Source of the DNA: Tuctoria greenei
Taxonomy: Eukaryota > Streptophyta > Magnoliopsida > Poales > Poaceae
DNA: 64,000 bases
NCBI GenBank assembly: GCA_036927565.1
Contig: JAYESD010000001.1
Coordinates: 138,249,415 to 138,313,414 of the forward strand
Direction of reading: 5' to 3'
Positions within the stretch are counted from its first letter, which is position 1. Every line of letters starts with the position of its first letter. A model generated the notes under the pieces. The model saw only the letters and a program-made list of their open reading frames with translations. It searched no databases and was not told the DNA's origin. This document shows positions 35,281 through 46,723 of the stretch, piece after piece. A program made the translations under genes and the position numbers.

Positions 35281-36210
35281 TGCCTGACAACCGTCATAAA
35301 TGCCTAGGATCCCTAGAGAGGTGATTGAGCACAACTTGAAGATTTATCCCATTGCACGACTAGTACACAAAAGCCCCGGAAGCAATCAGTCAAGCGGCAG
35401 AACTTCATCTGACAAGAAATCAAGAAGCTGCTCAAAGCTGGTTTCATCCGGGAGATTCATCATCCAAAATGGCTGGCAAACCCAGTCATTGTACCCAAGG
35501 CAGGCGGGAAGCTTTCATGTGTATCCACTACACCACCTTGAATAAGGCATGTCCAAAGGATCTATTGCCACTACCTAGAATAGATCAGATAGTGGACTCC
35601 ACCTCCGGGTGTGAGCTACTGTGTTTCCTAGATGCATATTCTAGATACCATCAAATCCAAATATCTAGGGAAGATGAAGACATACTTCCTTCATAACAGT
35701 AGATGGATTGTATTGTTATACTGCGATGCCATTCGGTCTCAAAAACGCTTCTTCATCTTTTGTGCGAGCCATGCACAAAAAATTTGTAGAGCTAATCTAG
35801 GACTTGGTGGAGGTGTACGTTGATGACATCGTCGTCAAATTCAAAAACAAGGATTTACTCCTTGACAACCTACAAGTTGTCTTTGACAAGCTGCACGTGA
35901 CGCGCACAAGCTGAACCCAGACAAATGTGTCTTCGGGGTCGGCTCCGCGAAGCTCCTCGGATTCTTGGTGACTCACTGAGGAATTGAGGCAAACCTAGCC
36001 AAGATCAAGGCTATAGAAGATATGCGGCCCCCAGCCCGCATTAAGGATGTCTATAAACTAACTGGATGTCTAGCTGCGCTCAACCGGTTCATCTCATGAT
36101 TGGTAGAGCGGGCACTTCCCTTCATCAAGCTATTGAGGAAGACCGGGTCTTTACATTGGTCCAAAGAAGCAAAAAAGTCGTTGCAAGAGCTCAAGTAGCT
36201 CCTCACCACA
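35281..36210 (+). pseudogene. Reverse transcriptase of Grande-like element
   Basis: RT blocks include a degenerate WLANPVIVPK, CIHYTTLNKACPKD and LPRIDQIVDST (35519-35610), CELLCFLDAYSRYHQI (near 35611-35660), and an intact catalytic VYVDDIVVK (35815-35841). The thumb blocks (LNPDKCVFGV- and LLGFLV-like) follow near 35910-35970. At least three frame changes separate the pieces. Confidence 0.83.
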
Positions 36211-37386
36211 CTACCAATCTTGGTAGCTCCAAACCCTGGTGAGCCTCTACTGCTTTACATTTCTGCAACTACGGAGGTTGTCAGCATGGTCCTGGTCGCG
36301 GAAAGATCAGAGCCATCTCCAGTTCAGGAGCCCACACCACTCCGGGAGGGTCCGGAATTACCTGAAGGCCAGTTTGGGTCCCACTCCCCAGGCATGGATC
36401 TTCAAGGCGAAATGCTAGAGGATCAACCTCTCTCATCTGAGGGAGTTCACACGACTGTTCAAGAAGATTCGGACCCCTCCGGGAGGGTTCGGACTGAACA
36501 AGAAGAAGTTCCGGACCCCTCTGGGAGGGTCCGAGAAGATCAATAGGAAGGTATGGGCCCCTATAGTAGGGTACGATTTGATGAAGAAGAAGCTCCGGGC
36601 CCCTCCGGTAGGGTCCAAATCGTCCAGCGCCCTGTGTACTTCATCACTGAAGTACTTCACGATGCCATGACTCGATACATTGAGGTGCATAAGCTGTTGT
36701 ACGCAGTTCTTATTGTCTCAAGAAAGCTTCGTCACTACTTCCAAGCCCACAAGATATCAGTGGTAACCTCCTATCCACTGCGTGCCATACTACACAATCC
36801 CAACTCTACTGGGAACATTGCCAAGTGGGCAGTGGAGCTGGCAGAATTCGATCTTGGATTCCTGCCGCGACAAGCTATCAAGAGTCAAGACTTGGCTGAT
36901 TTCGTGGCGGAGTAGACGCCTTCTCCATCAAATCCTGGGGGCCCTAGTGAGCAGAAGTCGGAACCCAAGGTCCTGGTCTTCACCGAGCCTCACTGGACCC
37001 TCTACTTCGACGGCTCTGTGCAGAAGCAGGGTGCCAGAGCTGGAATACTTCACTTTGCTCTAACCGGGGAGAAGGTTAAATATATGGTGCACCTTGATTT
37101 CAAGGCGACCAACAACATGGCAAAGTATGAAGCTCTCATCTATGGGCTCAAGGTGGCGCTTTCATACCGCATTAGGCAAATGCTAGTGAAGGGTGAATTG
37201 CAACTCATCATCAAGCAAGTCAAAGGTGAATGCAGCTGTAACAACCCTCAACTCACTGCTTATCTCCTTGAAGTTCAAAAGCTCCAGAAAGACTTCCACG
37301 TCCTGGACCTCTGCCATGTCCAGCACTCAACAATGCTGAAGCTGACAAACTCTCAACAAGGCTTCAACCAAAGTTCCGGCTCCTAA
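36211..37386 (+). pseudogene. Dual RNase H region of Grande-like element
   Basis: The first RNase H (36220-36900) starts PILVAPNPGEPLLLYISAT. It is interrupted by an insert of repeated DPSGRVR-type units (36450-36620) and continues QRPVYFITEVLHDA, KLLYAVL and WAVELAEFDLGF. A second, archaeal-type RNase H follows after a stop: WTLYFDGSVQKQGARAGI (36990-37050) then NNMAKYEALIYGLKVAL. Two RNase H domains are known for the Tat lineage. Confidence 0.8.
36465..36620 (+). repeat. Palindromic GC-rich repeat inside pol
   Basis: Units close to ggacccctccgggagggtcc, each nearly its own reverse complement, recur near 36471, 36513, 36549 and 36596. A related copy lies at about 38910 in the 3' spacer. They encode repeated PSGRVR-type residues. 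Confidence 0.7.
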
Positions 37387-37559
37387 CGGAGTTTTTGTCC
37401 GAAGATTGTCAAGACCAACCGCTCAACCTGCCGAACTGAGTGATGGGGGCGAGACTGGCACCTCGAAGTTGGCAATCCCGGTGGCCCTGTTACCATGGCG
37501 TCCACCAAGTGTCGTAGGTGCTGCAGGAAGCTCCAAGCAACCCAACACGCAAGCATCAT

Positions 37560-38817
37560 AAGCTCAAGTTAGCTCCAATGCATGGATCTCAGAGATCCGG
37601 AACTACTTGAAAAACAATGTCCTTCCCGAAGACGGTGCATCCCTTGACCGGATCGTCACGTTGGCTAAAAGATACACGTTGGTAGAAGGGGATCTCTATC
37701 AGCGCGGTGCCAACGACGTCCTAATGCGGTGTATTGCAAGGGAAGAAGGTTGCGAGCTCCTCACAGAGATCCATGGAGGCGAGTGTGGGAATCACGCGTC
37801 TTCCCGCATGCTGGTCGGTAAAGCCTTTCGGCATGGTTTCTTCTGGCCTACAGCACTCCAGGATGCAGTTGAGTTTGTGAAAAATTATGAAGCATGCCAG
37901 TTTCACATGAAACAAATTCACACTCGGCTCAGTCACTGCAAATGATACCTCATACATGGCCATTCACTGTGTGGGGTACGGACATTTTGGGACCTTTCGC
38001 AAAAGCTATCGGAGGTTATAGGTTCCTGTATGTCGCCATCGACAAGTTCACCAAGTGGACGGAAGGTACTCCAGTTGTGACAATCAACAAGCAGTCTGCT
38101 ATCAACTTCTTGAAATCCATAGTATGCAATTTTGGAGTTCTGAATAGAGTCATCACTGACAACAGAACCCAATTCACAAGTGCAGCATTCCAAGAGTATT
38201 ACGAAGACCTCGACATTCAAGTCAGCTACGCATCAGCAGCTCACCCGGCAAGTAATGGACAAACCGAGAGGGCAAACGCAAAAATATTGAAAGGGCTCAT
38301 GAAGCGCACATATGAGTGCCTGAAGAAACATGGAGCCAACTGGATTGAAGAGCTTCCGTCCGCACTATGGGCGAGCGGGACAACACCTAGCCGGTTAACT
38401 AGAGAGACCCCCTTCTTTCTGGTGTACGGAGCAGAAGTGATCCTTCCTCCGGAGATCACCATGGGGTCGCTCCAGGTCGAGACCTTCGATGAAGTCACGC
38501 AGGACCAGCTCCGGCGTGAAGACCTTGACCTCGTCGATGAGGGAAGGTGCCTATCAGCTGTTCAGAATGCACGTTATCACTAGGCACTTTGGCGCTATCA
38601 TCAAAGGCATGTGCGCAACCGAGAGCTCGAGGAAGGCGATCTGGTGCTGTGGAAAATACTAACTCATGAAGGCATGAACAAACTCTCCCCCAGATGGGAA
38701 GGTCCCTTCTGGGTGATCAAAGTTTCCCGTCCCGGAGGCGTTCACTTGGCTGCGGAGGATGGGACCCCGCTTCCCAATCCTTGGAACATCGAGCACCTCT
38801 GTAAGTTTTATGCTTAG
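37560..38817 (+). pseudogene. Integrase of Grande-like element
   Basis: The zinc region has IHGGECGNH, but the first Cys of the CX2C is Tyr (NYEACQF). The DDE core is otherwise intact: VWGTDILGPF, VITDNRTQF and NGQTERANAKIL provide D, D and E. A frame change lies between the zinc region and core (near 37940) and a stop at 38581. The C-terminal GPF module (LSPRWEGPFWVIKV) ends at HLCKFYA, 38817. There is no chromodomain. Confidence 0.87.
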
Positions 38818-39540
38818 TTACACAGAGGTGAGTCTGTAACTACACACAATGTAAGTTATAGAGTCTATATACAGAGTCGGGTAGGTCCTCCGGAAGAACA
38901 TCCGGACCCCTTCGGCAGGGTCCGGGCAGTTCAAGCAACATTTAACTCGGTCTTTGTACTGAAAGTGTGGATTACCTACCCTGGGTTAGAACAAGATGTA
39001 CAACACACTTAGCCTGGTTCCGCACCCTATGTGTGTCCTTGTCTCCCTTGTAATGCGGACCTATAATGAATGACATTGTTAGATGAAAGTAGACTCCACG
39101 TGCATTAATTTTGTACAGGCTCGTTTTCTTCCATTTATTCTTCTCCTTCTTGTATATAATATGTTGTGAAATTCTTTTTGACCTTTACTCCAAGTTACTC
39201 ATATGTTGTACAAGTTATATTGTGGGTTTTTTTCAGATCCTAGGATTGTTGGATGGTCTACTAGCCCGAACACCAAAGCCAACATAGGTCCGGAGTGCGC
39301 TATCGACATAGCCTGATCCAGCACCCTAAGTACGTCACTCTACCTAGATTCCGGCAAGCCTTCGTAGGGCGGGTCCTAAAGGCATTCAGATCTGAAAAGA
39401 TTACATCAATGTACTTGTTATCATATCGAGTTCCTTCGGATATATAATTCAAATAAGAATAGTAAGGCACAAAAGAGTTATAGACGAGAGGATGAATTTT
39501 ACTGTTTTTTCTTGTCTTTGAAGCAGGAAAAATGAAAACT
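38818..39540 (+). other. Noncoding spacer after pol of Grande-like element
   Basis: No ORF is supported. It holds one copy of the GC-rich palindrome (ggaccccttcggcagggtcc, near 38906) and otherwise AT-rich sequence. It separates pol from the tandem array. Confidence 0.6.
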
Positions 39541-40110
39541 CTTGACGATGGTGGACAATGCCGGAACTACTAAGCTCCAACATCCCCCAAGGGGGCCGCC
39601 GACGACGTTTCTAACGTTGAAAGTGGACATCCTCAGAGTTACCAAGCTCCGACAACTCCCATGGGGGCCAGCCATCGACGTGAAGCATAATGACAATTCA
39701 AGCTAAGATGATGAAGAAATCACCCCGAGGGGATTCGCCGTCGACATATTCTATGTTGATGGTGGATATAGTTGAAGCTGGGAAGCTCCGACAACCCTAG
39801 AGGGCCCAGCGTCGACGTTTTACGCGTTGACAGTGGGTGCTGTCGGACTACCAAGCTTCGACAACCCGAGGGGGCCTGCTGTCGATGTTTTACGCGTTGA
39901 TAGTGGGTGCCGTCGGAACTACCAAGCTCCAACAACCCCAGGGGGCCCGCCATTAATGTTATACACGTTGATAGTGGGTGTCGTCGGACCTACCAAGCTT
40001 CGGCAACCCTAGGGGGCCGGCTATCGACATTTTACGCATTGGAAGTGGATGCTGTCGGACCCGTCAAGCTCCAACACCTCCCAGGGGGCCCACCGTCGAC
40101 GTCACAAAGG
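39541..40110 (+). repeat. 70-bp tandem repeat array (copy B)
   Basis: About eight degenerate units of 70-72 bp share the core tcggac-taccaagct, a gggggcc run, gtcgacgttt and tacgcgttga-agtggg. Consecutive tacgcgttga motifs at 39821 and 39891 fix the 70-bp period. One stretch (39670-39740) is interrupted. The array lies between the 3' ends of pol and the antisense gene. Bases 40111-40397 that follow are unique and noncoding. Confidence 0.85.
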
Positions 40111-40397
40111 GTCCCTGGCGATGTCAGAAGAAAACATCGAACCTCAATGCTAAGCGTTCCCGCTATAAGTTCGAAGCGTTGAATTCTTCAAGACATTGTC
40201 AAACCTTCTGGTACATGTTCACAATCAAATTGTGTACATCTACCAGGGGGCCAATAAGATAAAGGACAATGTATTGAATCAAGCATAAAATTGAATTCAT
40301 TCATTCAAAGCGTGGATTTCAATCATTAGAAGTACTGTATTACAAAATGAGGATTACAGCAGAAGGCGAAATAGAAAGGCCCTGGCTACTGGAGGCT

Positions 40398-43300
40398 CTA
40401 AGTCATGTGGAAAAATGAGGCAACCTTCTCGACAACTTCTTGGACGCTAGCCCTCGCGACATCCTCTTCTTTGACAATGGGTCCTTTGAAGACCGGATCT
40501 AGACAAAGTTGGGGGTCTTGGCTCTTGTAACACGCCAGAACATATTCGGCGACGTTCTTGGCTAAAGACTTTCCCTCCATCTCTAGTTGGTCAACGATGA
40601 CATCACCCATTGCATCGAGTTTGCTACCAGTAGAGCTAAGCGCCACCAGCGCCTGGTCCAGCTCTGGTGCTGGGTTCTTCGGATGTACCGGACTGAAACC
40701 AAGTGGCACCAAGGCTCTGCCGGCATGCCCCAAGAAATCCCACACCTGATGGGACTTAGTTGCCCTCGAGCTTCGCAGCTCCTCCAGTGACCTTCTGGCC
40801 GCCGCAAGCTCCCGCCGCAAGCATGTTGATGAAAGCTTTCAGCCACTTTCTTTTCACGGTCAGCGAGCTCCGTCTCCTGGAGGTGGATGCGGTTCCTCCG
40901 TTCGGTCAGGTCCTTCTCCCTGCCTACCACTTTCCCCTCTTTGGTGGCAATATCAGCTTCTGTTTTAGAGAGCTCATGTCCCAACTTCCATTGCTTCTCT
41001 TCCTCCTACGTGCACCGTTGTTCAAATTTTTTGGTGTGGTCCGCCAAGTTTTGCTCTCCCAGAGTAAGCTTCTGGGCGAGATCCCCCTCTCTTTTCAAAA
41101 TATCCTTCTGCATCTCCAGGAGCTTCTCTTCCCTCTCATCGAGGTCCGCTCGGCGCTTTAGGAGAATCTCGTTCAACGTGTTGAAGTTGTCATGACGATC
41201 GTCAGTAGCCTCATTGCTTTTCCTGGCATGCTCGAGAATCTCTTGAGACTTAGCGTCGAGGGCCCTGATGAAGGCATCCCTTTCTTCTAGCAGCTGACTC
41301 CAATACTCCATCTGGGCCTTTTCCTTCTCGACCCACTCCCGTTGGTCGGCAAGCCATGTCTGCGCCAGCTTGGTTTCGAAATGAAGTATGTTGCACCAAC
41401 GCCATAAGGTGTGGTGCTCTTCTTCGAGGACCTTGCTGTCGTGGTCGAAGGCAAGCTAGACTTGATGGAAACTCGAGCAGGCGTTGTCGATAGACAACGC
41501 CAAAGGAATAGGCTCCGGGCCTGCCGGAGTCATCTCCGCTGGCTCTAAGGGATCTTCCAATACAAAAATTGGGTCCCACGCCACAAGCATGGTCCCCTGT
41601 GACTCTGTGGTGCTTGGGCCGCCCTCGGAAGCTCTTCTGCTTCTGCTGTTGCCGACGAGGGTCCCACCATTGGAACATCAACCTTCGGGGCTGACGTCGA
41701 AGGTCCCTCCTACAGATCTTTAACCGACGGCTCTATAGGTGGAGGGCCTGCCGCCGACTCTTCTGGGCGCTCCGGCTCGGACATGTGAGCCTCCGGAATA
41801 ATCACCTTCGGGACGAATGTTGGAGTTTCGTCTAGAGCCCTCACCACTGCCGGCTCAGGTGCTGGAGCGTCAACAATCTCTGGCATGGAGACCGGAACTT
41901 CGGACACCTCTGGCTCGATTGCCGGATCTTTAACAACTTCTGGCACAGGCGCCGGAGCTTCGATTACCTCTATCTCAAATGCCGGAGTTTCCACCATCTC
42001 CGTGTCCTGCGCTGGAGCTTTAGCCGCTGGCGCTGCTACTGCTAGCGCATCTTCACAAATGTCTTCACCGTGGTCCGGCACTACCACGGGAGCCTTTGGT
42101 GTCACTTCGGGATCCAGATCCACGACAGCTGGTGTCGGAGCTGTCGTGACCTTAGCCACCACTTGGAGAGGCGCGGAGGTTGGAGCTGGAACTTCCACCT
42201 GCATAGCCTCAGTCATTGTATCGGGTGCTGGAGCTTCCGTGACTTTCTTTGTTGCCCTGTAAACAAAGAATCGAAAGATTCAACACATGAAAAAAATAAA
42301 AACAACAACTCAAGGTGCAGACGTAATGTTTACCTTGGGAGGCTACCGCTCCAGCTTGCGCGGAACTTCTTCGCCGGGCGATCGGAGCCAGAGACCACTG
42401 TGCTCAGTATGGCCGGAGCTCAAGACTGCTGCCCAAGACATGTCGCCGTCTTCGGCGTTGTCTCAGCTGGGACCCCCTCGGCTGGGAAGGACCTCCAAGT
42501 CTGGAGCCCACGCCCGACACTAGGATCGGAGTTGATCTGCCGGAGCTAGCGCCCCTTGAGGATGCCTGCACCGGAGGAGGCGTGGCCGCCGAAGATCTGC
42601 CTCGTCGGGGAGAAGGGGCAGTTGTAGTCGGAGCTGACCTAACGTGGCTCTGTCAGTGTGCCTCAACTTCCTCTTCCGCCTGGAGGATTCGGACGGCTCC
42701 TTGCCTTTGCTCTTGCCATTGCCGATGTCATCAACTTTTTGGCTCGCGGTAGGGGTAGCCACCTCTCTCTGAAGCTCCGGGGATTGCAACCCCGGAGATA
42801 TGGCGTCTCTCCACCACGCCTAAGTCATCCAATGCCGGCTTTCTCCTCCGGATCTACCTGCTAACCTTTCAAACCATGTTCAGATGCAGGAAGGCAGCCG
42901 GTGGAGCTAGGGCGTTGCGGGAGATACCTCCATTCTGAAACTTCTTGAGATGGATCTTCAAAGCTTCATCATCAAAGTTGGTGTTCAAACCGACTTCAAT
43001 TCGATTATGATCCATATCACTATTGAAATCCCATGTGGGCCACTCCCTAGTCTTCAGTGCAACCCACTTGTTCACCAAGAAATTGTTGAAGACCATTTGG
43101 GCGGTCACTCCCCCATCTATGCATTCTTCAATCCTTTCCATGATGGGTTTGTAAGCGTCTAACAGCACCAAAACTATGTTCTAGGCATCGGTGTCGACAT
43201 TAGGAAGGCCCTTGGGCAGCTCCAGCCTCTCGTGCTCCTCCACATTGATGATCACCCAATACTTCTTTCAATTGTCCCACTTGCCAGAGGGGAAGGTCTT

Positions 43301-43800
43301 CAAGTACTCGAAGGGGCAATTATTCTGCTTCACAAAGTAGTAGAAGCCGATGAGCTTCGTCCCCTTGCCAGTGGTGTGGACCGTGAAGAAGGTTTGAAAT
43401 AGCTCGATGCAGGGAGGCACGCCCACCCACATATCGCAGAAGTGGACGAAAGTCGCCTATAGCAAGAGGGAGTGGGGGCCGAGATGATAAAGCTAGAGGC
43501 TGTAGAAATCCAGTGGCATCAAGAGAAAGCTTGAAAAAGGTGGGATCAGACCCACCATGGTGTACGCAGAGAAGTACACCATCTCTTCAGCGCACTCCTT
43601 GAAGCGAAGCTTGCCGAAGCGGATGTCCTTGTTGCAGGAGTTGCTGGACCACCCCATTTAGGTCTGGACACTCGCCATCTCTTCATTGGTCTTCACCTTG
43701 CCGCGGGGAAGACTCCATCGTGGCAAAGTGGAGCAAAAGTTGGAAGGCTATGCAAAGGTTTGGAGGCCCTGAGCACAACTTCGATCGAAAGCATAAAGAG
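40398..43800 (-). pseudogene. Antisense gene of Grande-like element (copy B, broken)
   Basis: It has the same layout as the copy A gene: N-terminal gypsy-type-transposon-like region (to about 42870), KGKEP/RKRKLR basic stretch, Pro/Ala/Glu/Val repeats (42216-41750), coiled coil (41311-40830), and a tail ending SFFHMT at 40398. An intron is visible at 42257-42333 with a good donor (AAG|GTAAAC) and acceptor (tttacag|GG). Frameshifts occur near 41320, 40985 and 40820 and part of the coiled coil is deleted, but the natural C-terminus is kept, unlike copy A. The function is unknown. Confidence 0.75.
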
Positions 43801-44254
43801 TCCTCAAATCGTGCTAGCTTTCCTTCTTAAGTAAGCCTCCGCAAAGCTTGGATGGAAACCGCAATTGGATTGAGATAACATTTTCAAAAATCTACCCTAT
43901 CAATGACGAATGGGCCCAGGTCCACTCTGGCGGAAAGGCCGAAGTTATTAACCAGGAGAACTGTTGTCATGATGGGAAGTTGGAAGCTCGAGGGCGGCGT
44001 CCTGACAAGGCGCGCAAAACCGATACAGTTTTCGCATTGGGAACCGGCGACCTTCAATTCCGTGAGATCCGCACGCGATGATCTCACCTGCCACATTCAA
44101 AAGAATCCACACGGTGATGGCTTAACAGAGAACCATCGCCCCAACGGCACATCAAAAGACCTTTGAAGCCGTAACGCGGGAATCGAAGATGGCCCCACCT
44201 CTGGTAGAATAACTTAACCCAAAGGGTTTGTCCCAGAGGTTGGTCGGGGGCCAC
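43801..44254 (+). other. Spacer with polypurine tract before 3' LTR (copy B)
   Basis: This stretch is noncoding. It ends tggtcgggggccac directly before the LTR, the PPT position. It would also include the 5' flank of the antisense gene. Confidence 0.6.
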
Positions 44255-45088
44255 TGTCGGCACCCTGCGTACCGGGTACCCCATGATACGGCAAGAAACA
44301 CCGAGGAGTTCCACCCGTCCGAGTTGAAGACCACCGAAGGCTAAACATACTATACAACACTGGACCCGCCTCCCTCGTTTGGGGAGCTCTAGCACTGCCG
44401 CGTGTAACGCGAGGCTGGAGCTAACTCCCCCTATAGGGAAGCTCCAGTTTTGCCACATCAATGACCCCAGACCTAACCCACAGTAGAGGGAAGCTCTGGT
44501 GCTGCCACGTGTATAGTGGCTCCGGACCTACCTCCCCACGAAGGGAAGCTCCAGAGCCGCCACATGTCAAGCCTCTGGACCTAAGACAGCAACGAAGAGA
44601 CTGGCGGATCTCCAATGGCGCAAACATTCAATGTACAGTTAAACCTAGAGTTACAAGACCTGATTGTGTGTCATTAATGCCATATTAATAACACATGATT
44701 GGAGGACTCTTAACAACAGTAACACCACCATTAAGGCGTGTTACTTTGATTTTAATTCTGCTTAATATTCACAGATCGTGTATTAGGCAATTAACTACCG
44801 TCAGAGCCACATGTCGGGCCAGGCTTATGTAACGGCCAGTCCTTACACTATAAAAGGCTGCACTACATGATACATGACAACTAAGCTCACACGCTCACAA
44901 GCGCCATACATTCATACATACAACACACATCCCCTGGAGTAGGGTGTTACGCTCAGGCAGCCCGAACCACGTAAAATCTCTTGTGTCATCATCTTGTTCA
45001 TAATCTCACGCTTGCCCTAACCAATCAAGAACCTCGGCGGGCTACGATCTAGTAATACCGGGGGAAGGGTCGATCGCACACTTCGACT
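44255..45088 (+). repeat. 3' LTR of Grande-like element (834 bp)
   Basis: It begins tgtcggcaccctgcgtacc and ends cacacttcgact, with the terminal A mutated to T. A TATAAAA lies at 44849-44855. It retains the repeat of about 55 bp that is missing from the 5' LTR. Confidence 0.93.
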
Positions 45089-45093
45089 GACGC
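45089..45093. repeat. Target-site duplication gacgc of complete Grande-like element
   Basis: It matches 32039-32043. Joining the two sides across one gacgc restores the chromovirus gag frame (FHGR then TNYNK). Confidence 0.95.
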
Positions 45094-45563
45094 ACCAATT
45101 ACAACAAGTTGGTTAGTTTGGCCATTATGTTCGAGGATGCTCACCACCAAATCTGGCGGAGAAGAAAGAAACGAGTGTACCACCGGACAACCCCGTTCCT
45201 CAGAAGTACCGCTTGGTATATAGTACACCACACAACCAGCAAATGCAGTTGTACATGCAATCCCTGCAATATCCGGGTTATTTATCTCAATATTATGGTT
45301 TCAGACTGCACCAACAGCAGCAATATGCCATTCCTAGTACATTTGTTCCAAAACTAGATGCACCCAACTTCCATCCTCAGATTGCCGGAGGACCGATGAA
45401 ACATCCCTGCCTTACGTGTGGCCAGTTAGGTCATTTTACTAGGAAGTGTCCAAAAGGTAAATACAGCAGCAGAAATAAATCAGTACATGGTAGTAATCAG
45501 CAACAGAGTCAGTCTATGAGAGCAGCACCAAAACCCGAAGGTATTCACAATACAACTCTATAG
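45094..45563 (+). pseudogene. Chromovirus gag, C-terminal part (copy B)
   Basis: It resumes gag with TNYNKLVSLAIMFEDAHHQIW, then a Gln/Tyr-rich linker and the zinc knuckle CLTCGQLGHFTRKC at 45408-45449. One frame change lies near 45160-45210. It differs from copy A by only a few bases per hundred. Confidence 0.86.
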
Positions 45564-45565
45564 AT

Positions 45566-46066
45566 GTGTTGGATGGAGAACCTGTCTTGGCGGGTATGTT
45601 CACTCTCAACGAACTTCCGTTGATGATTCTATTTTATTCTGGAGCTACACATAACTTCATTTCAGCAAGTCATTTGTGTGCAAATCTGAGTTACCCACCA
45701 CTACCACCAAGGATCATTACCTTATCAATTTACCAGAAGGAAACATAGCTGCTAGCGAAATTGTGGTTAAAGAACCCTTGTGCTTAGGTGCAAAATTGTA
45801 CCCTACGACCCTCATTGTGTTAGAGGGGCAGCGGATTGATGTTATCTTAGGTATGGCATGGTTACCACGGAGCTGTTCTTGACATTGGTCCTCGGATTGT
45901 TCGGTTGGACTCTCCATTCTACGGTCCTCATACCCTCATACTTGAAGTGCTAGATTCTGAAAATCCAGTCGCCTGTCACATATTAACCACTAAACTTGAG
46001 GACATTCAGGTGGTTTGTGAATATCCTAACGTATTTACAAATGATCTTCTGGGTATGCTACCATAG
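45566..46066 (+). pseudogene. Chromovirus protease (copy B, catalytic Asp lost)
   Basis: The active site reads FYSGATHNFIS (Asp to Tyr), as in copy A. A frame change occurs near 45690, and a short deletion near 45863 relative to copy A shifts the frame after GMAWL. It ends GMLP and a stop. Confidence 0.83.
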
Positions 46067-46723
46067 CGCGACATAGAGTTTAAGATTGAGCTAGCACCCC
46101 AGACTACACCGATACCTCGAAGACCATAACGAGTGCCCCAAATGAACTAGCAGAACTGAAGGAGCACCTAAAAGACTTGCTAGACAAAGGATTTATCAGA
46201 CCCAGCTCATCAGAATGGGGCTGCTCAGCTTTATTTGTGAAGAAAAAGGATGAGTAACTACAGTTGTGTGTGGACTACCGTACTCTGAATGTAGTGACAA
46301 TTAAGAATAAGTATCCCCTGCCACTGATTGATATCTTGTTTGATCAACTTGTGGGTGCCAAAGTATTCAGCAAGATGGAATTGAGGTCAGGTTATCATCA
46401 GATTAAGATTCGAGAGGAAGATATTTTGAAGACGACGTTCTCAACCAGATACGGACTATATGAATATCTGGTCATGTTTTTCGGTCTAACCACCTGCACA
46501 CTTCATGTACCTTAAGAATTCTGTTTTCATGCCAGAGTTGGATCGGTTTTTCGTGGTATTCATTGACAACATGCTGGTATACTACAAATCAGAGGAAGAG
46601 CATGTTGACCATCTTCATATTACACTACAGCGATTAAGAGAGCATAAGCTATATGCTAAGTTCAATAAGTGTGAGTTTTGGATCAATAAAGTGCCTCATC
46701 TCGGTCCTATAGGATCCAAGTAA
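46067..46723 (+). pseudogene. Chromovirus reverse transcriptase (copy B, dead)
   Basis: A long open piece at 46264-46490 covers CVDYRTLN, NKYPLPLIDILFD and SGYHQIKI with fewer stops than copy A. The catalytic box reads FIDNMLVYYKSEEEH, so the second catalytic Asp is again Asn. A deletion of ccaatg-type bases near 46488 breaks the NAP block. The chain stops at GPIGSK with the thumb and RNase H deleted as in copy A. Confidence 0.86.

Larger units (their letters stand above)
32044..45088 (+). mobile_element. Complete Tat/Grande-like Ty3-gypsy element (13,045 bp)
   Basis: Both LTRs and a perfect 5-bp duplication gacgc (32039-32043, 45089-45093) are present. The order is 5' LTR, PBS, gag, protease, RT, RNase H, second archaeal-type RNase H, integrase, spacer, 70-bp tandem array, antisense gene, PPT, 3' LTR. 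Lack of a chromodomain, the dual RNase H and the antisense gene fit the Tat lineage (Grande/Retand group). LTR ends differ at about 24 of 185 bases by eye. Confidence 0.93.
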
